Shown here piece by piece: positions 58,385-64,000 of a stretch of DNA of 64,000 nucleotides; position 1 is the first letter of the stretch; the number at the start of each line of letters is the position of its first letter. The stretch spans positions 53,916 through 117,915 of the forward strand of contig CAZZVQ010000001.1 of the NCBI GenBank assembly GCA_964657565.1. Reading direction: 5' to 3'. The DNA is from JAVVHH01 sp964657565. Lineage in GTDB: Bacteria > Pseudomonadota > Alphaproteobacteria > Acetobacterales > Acetobacteraceae. Below the pieces are notes generated by a model that was not told where the DNA came from, ran no database searches, and was given only the letters and a program-made list of their open reading frames with translations. A program made the position numbers and the translations under genes.

Positions 58385-59545
58385 TCAGGCGGCGAGGCTT
58401 GCCGCTGCGAACGACTTACGCAGCCCGGACTGCTCCAGCAGCGGCATGACGTCCTTCTCCCAGCGCGCGATGCCATCGGTGTAATCCACCCAGGTCAGCG
58501 AGATGCCGTCGAGTCCGATGTCAGAGAGCGTCTGAATCGTGTCGACGATCTTCTCCGGCGTGCCAATGATGGGATAGCCGCCCCAGCCGGCCTTGAAGTG
58601 GAACTTGAAACGTTCCGCGTCCTCGGGCGACCAAATGCCGGTCTCGACGCCCAGCACGCGTAGGATGTTGCCGGTCGCGATGTCGTCACCATGCTTGACG
58701 GCGTAGTAATCGAGATAGTCCTCCGCTTCTTTTTGGGTATCGCGCTGGACGACGTAAACATAGGACCAGACCTGGATCTCGCGGTTATAGCGCTCGCGGG
58801 CCAAGTCCTTGTAGCGGGCGATCTGAGCCCGGGCCTTGTCGATGTCGACGGGGTCGAGCAGCAGGTAGACCATGTCGCAGTTGCGCGCCGCGAAATCCAT
58901 GCCCTTGGGCGAACCGCCGGCGTTCATCAAGGGTGGGAAGGGCTTCTGGATTGGCTTGGGCTGCGCGAAACCGTGCTTGATGTGGAAGAAGCGGCCCTCG
59001 AAATCGAAGTAATCCTCCTCCGTCCACAGCATCTTGACGACGTCGATCCACTCCTGCGCGTAGTCATAGCGCATGTCGTGCTCCATCATCTTGCCGCCGA
59101 ACATCTCCATCTCCGGGGTGAACCAGCCGCAGACGATGTTGATGCCATATCGGCCGCCGCTGATCTGGTCGACGGTCGCAGCCTGCTTGGCGGCGACGAT
59201 CGGGTGGACCGTCGGCACGTGCTGCGTGGCGAGGATGGACGGGTTGCGCGTGCTGGCGCCGAGACCGGCGGCCCAGGTGGCGGTCTCGAAGCTGATCCCG
59301 TTGAAATTGGTGTCGCCGTCGAAACCGCGCCAGCGTCCGAGCGGAACCAGCGCCTCGAAGCCCATCCGATCGGCCGCCTGGGCCATCTTCAGGTCGCGGT
59401 CCCAATCCGGAATATGCCGCTCCGGCGCCATGGTAATCGCGCAGCCGTTGCTGGCGTTGAAGCCGAACACGCCGAGCTTCATCTTGTTGTCATTGAAGAT
59501 CGGGTTGGTGTGATTGCGGTTTCGACCGTTGAGCAAGCTATTCAT
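58385..59545 (-). CDS. LLM class flavin-dependent monooxygenase (RutA/SfnG-like)
   Basis: This 386-residue TIM-barrel flavin monooxygenase has MKLGVFGFNASNGCAITMAP, LKMAQAADRMGFEALVPLGR with WRGFDGDTNFNG, VDQISGGRYGINIVCGWFTP and the late WGGYPIIGTPEKIVDTIQTL. The order and the WRGF block resemble pyrimidine oxygenase RutA and dimethylsulfone monooxygenase SfnG. It starts at ATG 59545 with GGGAGAG upstream. It is the last clear gene of a minus-strand operon with two GSTs, a SnoaL-like protein, Fe-type alcohol dehydrogenase and aldehyde dehydrogenase. Confidence 0.9.
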   Translation of the reverse strand: MNSLLNGRNRNHTNPIFNDNKMKLGVFGFNASNGCAITMAPERHIPDWDRDLKMAQAADRMGFEALVPLGRWRGFDGDTNFNGISFETATWAAGLGASTRNPSILATQHVPTVHPIVAAKQAATVDQISGGRYGINIVCGWFTPEMEMFGGKMMEHDMRYDYAQEWIDVVKMLWTEEDYFDFEGRFFHIKHGFAQPKPIQKPFPPLMNAGGSPKGMDFAARNCDMVYLLLDPVDIDKARAQIARYKDLARERYNREIQVWSYVYVVQRDTQKEAEDYLDYYAVKHGDDIATGNILRVLGVETGIWSPEDAERFKFHFKAGWGGYPIIGTPEKIVDTIQTLSDIGLDGISLTWVDYTDGIARWEKDVMPLLEQSGLRKSFAAASLAA

Positions 59546-59593
59546 GCACTCTCCCTCATCGACGGCTCTCAGATCCGTTCGATCGTTGAAAAT

Positions 59594-60013
59594 TCAGATG
59601 GCAGTAACGCCGAGCTGCCGGAGCAGCCCCAGATTGTCGAGCAGTGCCCAGTGCTCGACCAGTTTGCCGTCGAGGATGACGAACATATCCATGACGGCAA
59701 TATCGATCGGCCGCCCGGTTGGGGCGATGCCCATGAGCTCGCCGCCATGGGTGCCCTTGACGCGCAGGCGGACGAGGACCTTGTCGCCCTCGGCCATCAC
59801 GTCTTCGATCGGCAGTTGCATGTCCGGAATGCCCGGCAGCAAAGCATCCGCCAACCGCTTCACGCCGGCGGGGCCGACCACCTCGAATGGCAGCCCGGGA
59901 TCATGGCGGCGGAAGCCCGGCGCGATGTGCTCGTTCCACCATGCCTCGTCGGCGGCCAAGAACGCGGTGAAGTAGTCGCGTGCGAGTTGCTTGTTGGCGT
60001 CTTGAATAGACAC
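59594..60013 (-). CDS. SnoaL-like ester cyclase/NTF2-fold protein
   Basis: The 139-residue protein has the SnoaL order: KQLARDYFTAFLAADEAWWN, PGFRRHDPGLPFEVVGPAGV, DMQLPIEDVMAEGDKVLVRL, the THGGELMGIAPTGRPIDIAV strand, and VILDGKLVEHWALLDNLGLL. GTG 60013 is the start. This group includes polyketide cyclase-like and ester cyclase annotations; exact activity is not predictable. It is coded between the GST and the monooxygenase in the same operon. Confidence 0.87.
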   Translation of the reverse strand: MSIQDANKQLARDYFTAFLAADEAWWNEHIAPGFRRHDPGLPFEVVGPAGVKRLADALLPGIPDMQLPIEDVMAEGDKVLVRLRVKGTHGGELMGIAPTGRPIDIAVMDMFVILDGKLVEHWALLDNLGLLRQLGVTAI

Positions 60014-60026
60014 GGTCAGTGCCGGG

Positions 60027-60632
60027 TCAGATGAAGGGTTCGGTGGCGGCGAACGCCGGCCGGCTGGCCAATGTGTCTCGCAGCGCTTGCAGGCGCGGGA
60101 TCGGCTCCTGCCACGGCGCGTCCTTGAAGCGCAGGCGCAGGTAATCCACTGCTACGACGGCCGTGATCGCCGCGATATCCGGCACACCGTCGGCGTAGTG
60201 GGGCGGCTCCGCTTCCAGCGCACGCAAGCCGGTCACGATCGAGCGGCGGCGGCGCAGGCCGACCCGCGTTTCGCCCCAGTTCGGGTCCATCTGCATGGTC
60301 CCGGTGACGATGTTGGCCATAGCGTCGATCACGCCCATCGCCCGTCCCGCCTGCGACACCACCCGATCGAGTGCAGCGCCCTCGGTCGGCAACAGCGACG
60401 GCTCGGGGCGCTTCTTTTCCAACCACAGCAGGATCAGCAGGCTTTCCGTCAGCGGCAAGCCATCATCGGTCTCGAGCGTGGGAACGCGCGCAGCCGGGTT
60501 GAGCGCCAGTAGCGCCGGGGCATCCGCCCACGGGTTGACCATCTCGGTCGCAGACAAGTCGAAGCCTTTCTCGCCGAGCGCGATGCGGGCGATGCGGGCG
60601 AAAGGCGAGGTGGTGTTGCTGATGATACGCAC
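60027..60632 (-). CDS. Glutathione S-transferase family protein
   Basis: The 201-residue GST starts at GTG 60632 (RIISNTTSPFARIARIALGE) and shows the GSH site PAARVPTLETDDGLPLTESL plus a helical C-terminal half (GVIDAMANIVTGTMQMDPNW). The end PRLQALRDTLASRPAFAATE is typical. It belongs to a GST group common near catabolic genes. The gene lies between a longer GST and the SnoaL-like protein. Confidence 0.9.
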   Translation of the reverse strand: MRIISNTTSPFARIARIALGEKGFDLSATEMVNPWADAPALLALNPAARVPTLETDDGLPLTESLLILLWLEKKRPEPSLLPTEGAALDRVVSQAGRAMGVIDAMANIVTGTMQMDPNWGETRVGLRRRRSIVTGLRALEAEPPHYADGVPDIAAITAVVAVDYLRLRFKDAPWQEPIPRLQALRDTLASRPAFAATEPFI

Positions 60633-60641
60633 GATCGTTCC

Positions 60642-61565
60642 TCAATCGGCCGCGACGAGGCTGTAGCCCAGCCGCGGGAAATGCACGTGGACGGTCCCGG
60701 CCTGCTCATTCTCGTGCCGGATGGTGAGGCGGTCCGGAGTGGCCGCGACGAGCGTGCCGCGGATCGGGTCGCCTTCCTGTTGCGTACGCACCAGGACCGG
60801 TGCACCGGCGACTAGTCCGCAGGGATCGCCGGGCGCGACCCCGGCCGGCGGTGTCTCCGGCGTGGCAGAGCGGGCCGCCTCCAAGGCCGCCTCGCCAGTC
60901 GTCACCTGGCGCTCGCCATGACCCACCGCGGCGACCCGCTCCATCCAGTCCAACAGCTTGCCGAGCGGGAGCATGGCCTCCGCCTCTGCCCCGCCGTTCT
61001 TCCGGGTGAACCAGAGCGTGTGATAGGCGGACAAGTCCGCGGCCGACAGGTTGCGCCCGAGCAGGAAGGGGCGGCCGTCCTTCAACAGGTCGGCCAGCAC
61101 GTCCAGTGCCGCGTGCATCCGTTGCCGGTTCACCGGGAGGTCGCGCAGCGACGCCTCGCGGCTGAAATCGTGCTTCATGAACGCGATGCGGTCGGCCAGG
61201 AACTCCGCTGGTAGAGTGTCGCCGATGATGCTGGTCGTCAGCGCCGCCGCCGGCATGAAGCAGGCCTCGTCCACCCACTGGCTCAGGGCCGCGTTCAGTC
61301 CGGTCTGCTCGTCAGGATAGAGGGTCGGCTCCGGATGCCTCCGGTCGAGCTCGCGCAGGATCAGCAGCGTGTCGCAATACACATCCGCCCCGACCTGCAA
61401 GACGGGCACGCGGCGGTATCCGGCGGTCAACGGCATCAGATCGGGCCGGGGCGGCCAGATCGGCACTTCGACCGAGTGCCACGACAGACCCTTGTAGCCC
61501 ATCGTCAGCCGGACCTTCTCGGCGAACGGCGACAGGTCGTAGTGATGCAGGATTAAGTCGGACAC
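60642..61565 (-). CDS. Glutathione S-transferase with C-terminal extension
   Basis: The 307-residue protein has a GST core to about residue 225 (HHYDLSPFAEKVRLTMGYKG; AGYRRVPVLQVGADVYCDT; PFLLGRNLSAADLSAYHTLW) and then an extra stretch of about 80 residues: DPCGLVAGAPVLVRTQQEGD and RGTLVAATPDRLTIRHENEQ followed by AGTVHVHFPRLGYSL. That tail reads like a small beta-rich domain. Usual GSTs are 200-240 residues. Start is GTG 61565. The function of the tail is unknown. It is cotranscribed with another GST 9 bp downstream. Confidence 0.87.
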   Translation of the reverse strand: MSDLILHHYDLSPFAEKVRLTMGYKGLSWHSVEVPIWPPRPDLMPLTAGYRRVPVLQVGADVYCDTLLILRELDRRHPEPTLYPDEQTGLNAALSQWVDEACFMPAAALTTSIIGDTLPAEFLADRIAFMKHDFSREASLRDLPVNRQRMHAALDVLADLLKDGRPFLLGRNLSAADLSAYHTLWFTRKNGGAEAEAMLPLGKLLDWMERVAAVGHGERQVTTGEAALEAARSATPETPPAGVAPGDPCGLVAGAPVLVRTQQEGDPIRGTLVAATPDRLTIRHENEQAGTVHVHFPRLGYSLVAAD

Positions 61566-61567
61566 GA

Positions 61568-62776
61568 TCAGCCCGCCAGGCAGCGTTCGAAGATCGCGTG
61601 CGCTTGCGCCACCGTCATCTTCCGGGCGGACGGGCAGGCGATCACGGTGCGGTCGCCGGCGCTGGTCCAGTCGAAATTCCGCGCCGCGATGCCGGCATAC
61701 AGGCCCGGCACCGCACGCTGCGCCATCTCGCGGACCCGGTTGGCTGGCAGCTGCTCGGGCGTGAAGCGGTCGGGGAAGCCGATATCGGCGTAGAGACCGC
61801 GGATCGCATCGGCGCAGGCCTCGATCGTGCCGGCCCGGCTCAAGCCCGCATGGTCCACCTCCAACGCGTCGGCCATCGGCCTGACTTTGTCCGGCAGCAC
61901 GGCGAGGTCGAAGGCGATCACGTGCGGCAGCAGCACGCCCACGCCATAGGGGTGCGGCAGGTCGAGATGTCCCTCCATCGGCAGCGACAGCGCATGGCCG
62001 TGGCCCAGCCGGGCGTTACCGCAGGCGATGTTGCTCATGCAGGAGGCAACCAGATTGTCCTCCCGCGCCCGCTCGTCATCCGAGTTGATGGATGCGCGGA
62101 GCGAGGCAAACTGCAGCCGCACCGACGCCAGCGCCAGCGCGTCCGTGATCGGCGATGCGATAGCGCTGAGATAGGCCTCCACCCCATGCGTCAGCGCATC
62201 GACTGCCGGCAGCGCGGCGACGTGCATGGGCAGCGAGCGCAGCGTGACCGGGTCGAGGATGGCAGCGTCCGGGAACGAGAGCGGCCCGCCGCCGAGCAGC
62301 TTGAGGTGACGAGCCTCGTCCTTGACAATGGTCCATTGCGATACCTCCGACCCCGACCCGGCGGTGGTCGGCACCATGATCATCGGCAACGCCTTCTGGT
62401 CGAACGTGCCGACGCCCGTGCACTCCGCCATCGGCTTGCGATTGGTCGCGACGATGGCGATGCCCTTGCCGGTGCACATCACCGAGCCGCCACCGATGCA
62501 GACGATCCCGTCGATACCCTCGTGCCGGACCCGCTCGCCCTCGCTATCGATGTGCGAGCAGCGCGCGTCGATCCCACACTCGTCGAAGCGGGCGGTAACC
62601 AGACCCACCGCGTCCAACGCGGCCAGCGCCGCCGCGTGGAACGGCTGGGCGGAGATGACCGGGTCGGACACGACCAGCACCCGGCTCATCTTCAGCTCGC
62701 GGGCCAGCGTGCCGATCGTGCCGAGCGAGCCCTGCCCGGCGACGATCCGCGTCGGCATATAGAAATTGGTGATCAC
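61568..62776 (-). CDS. Iron-containing alcohol dehydrogenase family protein (maleylacetate reductase/ butanol DH-like)
   Basis: The 402-residue protein starts at GTG 62776 (ITNFYMPTRIVAGQGSLGTI), preceded by AGGGGGG. Rossmann and cofactor blocks are VLVVSDPVISAQPFHAAALA and DGIVCIGGGSVMCTGKGIAI, followed by IMVPTTAGSGSEVSQWTIVK. Metal-site-like residues are in PAVDALTHGVEAYLSAIASP and LGHGHALSLPMEGHLDLPHP. The last His-Gly-x-x-Asn-type motif appears as HPYGVGVLLPH, a small departure. It interconverts an alcohol and aldehyde or reduces a maleylacetate-like acid. The upstream aldehyde dehydrogenase suggests alcohol to acid oxidation. Confidence 0.88.
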   Translation of the reverse strand: MITNFYMPTRIVAGQGSLGTIGTLARELKMSRVLVVSDPVISAQPFHAAALAALDAVGLVTARFDECGIDARCSHIDSEGERVRHEGIDGIVCIGGGSVMCTGKGIAIVATNRKPMAECTGVGTFDQKALPMIMVPTTAGSGSEVSQWTIVKDEARHLKLLGGGPLSFPDAAILDPVTLRSLPMHVAALPAVDALTHGVEAYLSAIASPITDALALASVRLQFASLRASINSDDERAREDNLVASCMSNIACGNARLGHGHALSLPMEGHLDLPHPYGVGVLLPHVIAFDLAVLPDKVRPMADALEVDHAGLSRAGTIEACADAIRGLYADIGFPDRFTPEQLPANRVREMAQRAVPGLYAGIAARNFDWTSAGDRTVIACPSARKMTVAQAHAIFERCLAG

Positions 62777-62822
62777 GACGTTGGTTTCCCCCCTGTGCAC
62801 CGAAGCCTTGCTGGCTTCTGGT

Positions 62823-64000
62823 TCAGTCGTGCTTGAAGATCGTCGTCCGGATCTGCGAGACGTCATGTAACGCGGCGAAGCCCTTCTCCCGCCCGTGGCC
62901 GGACTTCTTCATCCCGCCGAACGGCAACTCGATCCCGCCGCCCGCGCCGAAGCTGTTGACGTAGACCTGGCCCGCCTTGATGCCGCGCGAGACCCGCACC
63001 GCCCGGTTGCCGTCGTGCGACCATACCGCGGCCATCAGCCCGTAATCGGTGCCGTTCGCCAGCCGCACGGCGTCAGCCTCGTCGTCGAACGGCAGCACGG
63101 ACAGCACTGGACCGAACACCTCCTGATGCGCCAGCTCGTTGGACCGCGGCACCGGGCCGTAAACCCGTGGGGCCACGAAGAAGCCGCCTTCCGGCACGCC
63201 GTCCGCCACCTGGCCGGAGGCCAAGACGGGCACGCCGCTGGCTTCGGCCCGCTCGAAGAAGCTCTCGATCCGCTTTTTCTGAGTCGCGTTGATCACCGGC
63301 CCGAGGTCACGATCCATCTCCGGCGTGCCGGCGACCAACTTCGAGAAGCGGTCCGCCAGCGCACTCACGACGGTGTCGTAGGCCCGCTTCTCCACCAACA
63401 CGCGCGACCCGGCCGAACAGGTCTGGCCCGCGTTCTGCACCATGGTGGTGGCGATGGTCGACGCCGCCAGCTCGAGGTCCGCGTCACCGAACACGACATG
63501 CGGCGACTTGCCGCCCAGCTCGAGCGTGCAGCCGATATGGTTGCGGGCGGCGGCGATCTGGATGAGCGTGCCGACCTCCGGGCTGCCGGTGAACGAGATG
63601 AAGTCGATGCCCGGGTGCGACGACAGCGCGGCGCCGGCCTCCTCGCCCAATCCGGGCACCACGTTCAGCGCGCCCTCGGGCAGGCCGCAGCCGGCGGCCA
63701 GTTCGGCCAGGAATAGCGGCGTCAGGCAAGCGTCCTCGGCCGGCTTGACGACACAGGCGTTGCCCATGGCCAGCGCTGGGGCGACGGTACGGCCGAACAT
63801 CTGGGCCGGGTAGTTCCAGGGGATGACATGCGCGGTCACGCCATACGGCACATGTTCGGTTGTGACGAAGTAGCCCGGCAGGAACGGGATGGTGTCGCCG
63901 TGCACCTTGTCCGCCGCGCCGCCGTAATATTCGAAATAACGCGCGGTCGCGATCATGTCGTTGCGCGCCTGCTTCATCGGCTTGCCGGTGTCGCGCGCCT
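62823..64000 (-). CDS. Aldehyde dehydrogenase family protein, 5' end beyond the window
   Basis: The frame is open to the right edge (ARDTGKPMKQARNDM), so the N-terminal third is not visible. Conserved ALDH features present are PWNYPAQMFGRTVAPALAMG, ACVVKPAEDACLTPLFLAEL, the nucleotide loop FTGSPEVGTLIQIAAARNHI, LELGGKSPHVVFGDADLELA with the Glu, AGQTCSAGSRVLV with the catalytic Cys, and EVFGPVLSVLPFDDEADAVR. The C-terminal GGGIELPFGGMKKSGHGREK ends normally. NAD(P)-dependent oxidation of an aldehyde to its acid is expected. It is 46 bp upstream of the Fe-type alcohol dehydrogenase. Confidence 0.94.
   Translation of the reverse strand, partial: ARDTGKPMKQARNDMIATARYFEYYGGAADKVHGDTIPFLPGYFVTTEHVPYGVTAHVIPWNYPAQMFGRTVAPALAMGNACVVKPAEDACLTPLFLAELAAGCGLPEGALNVVPGLGEEAGAALSSHPGIDFISFTGSPEVGTLIQIAAARNHIGCTLELGGKSPHVVFGDADLELAASTIATTMVQNAGQTCSAGSRVLVEKRAYDTVVSALADRFSKLVAGTPEMDRDLGPVINATQKKRIESFFERAEASGVPVLASGQVADGVPEGGFFVAPRVYGPVPRSNELAHQEVFGPVLSVLPFDDEADAVRLANGTDYGLMAAVWSHDGNRAVRVSRGIKAGQVYVNSFGAGGGIELPFGGMKKSGHGREKGFAALHDVSQIRTTIFKHD

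Noticed and set aside
1..64000. CRISPR arrays, tRNA and rRNA genes, prophage
   Set aside because: No regularly spaced repeats, cloverleaf-like or rRNA sequences, and no phage structural or integrase genes were seen by eye on either strand.

Overview
The window is GC-rich and reads as an alphaproteobacterium, probably a Rhodospirillales/Acetobacteraceae-like soil or plant-associated organism. This is inferred from coding style, the dense short overlaps (ATGA, GTGA, TGATG) between operon genes, many GTG starts, and the gene families present; no rRNA or other phylogenetic marker is here. It is a chain of catabolic and nutrient-scavenging operons, each built around a transporter, interrupted by decayed genes and transposase scraps. 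No rRNA, tRNA, CRISPR array, prophage or intact insertion sequence was seen.

Layout. 1-5034 (+): a peptide/nickel-type ABC importer (binding protein cut by the window edge, two permeases, one fused dual ATPase). 5069-7209 (-): ssuD and ssuA without ssuB/ssuC. 7496-10683 (+): remains of metQ and of an NtaA/SnaA-type monooxygenase, then intact sfnB and cysE, so 5-10.7 kb is a sulfur-acquisition island. 10671-12840: decayed genes (frameshifted Nudix hydrolase, internally deleted FAD/NAD(P)-binding protein, IS630 N-terminal scrap). 12862-23349: a divergent sugar or polyol system. The minus arm is an Rbs-type ABC importer plus an SDR dehydrogenase; the plus arm is a GntR/UTRA regulator, Zn-dehydrogenase, FGGY kinase, dihydroxyacetone-kinase-like protein and class I aldolase. 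Three GTACGTA(C/T) sites lie in the promoter gap. 23350-23790: IS5-family relic.

23791-35710: a ten-gene minus-strand operon (binding protein, LivHMGF, D-2-hydroxyacid dehydrogenase, LVIVD-repeat propeller protein, HpcH/HpaI aldolase, a second binding protein, two-domain extradiol dioxygenase, SnoaL-like protein) behind a GntR/FCD regulator, with a divergent cupin gene. 35749-45540: a frameshifted EthD-like relic, an MFS carboxylate transporter, a GntR/UTRA regulator, and a plus-strand CoA-dependent operon (internally deleted enoyl-CoA hydratase, GST, two CaiB/BaiF CoA-transferases, CMD-family protein, enoyl-CoA hydratase, two acyl-CoA dehydrogenases) that ends in a truncated 3-hydroxyacyl-CoA dehydrogenase abutting an IS630 C-terminal scrap. 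45593-48207: arginase, ornithine cyclodeaminase and a convergent Lrp/AsnC regulator.

48632-56264: a second organosulfur-like operon (two NMT1/SsuA-type binding proteins, permease, ATPase, FAD oxidoreductase, 2x[4Fe-4S] ferredoxin, SsuD-like monooxygenase, class II aldolase). Then a secreted catalase-family peroxidase, an azoreductase, and a minus-strand operon running from an aldehyde dehydrogenase cut by the right edge through an iron-type alcohol dehydrogenase, two GSTs and a SnoaL-like protein to a flavin monooxygenase.

The most plausible undescribed systems are the flavoprotein/ferredoxin/monooxygenase/aldolase operon (48.6-56.3 kb), the dioxygenase/HpaI-aldolase/Liv operon (23.8-35.7 kb), the double-kinase/aldolase sugar system (12.9-23.3 kb) and the GST/Fe-ADH/monooxygenase operon (58.4-64 kb). 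Substrates for all four are inferred or unknown.
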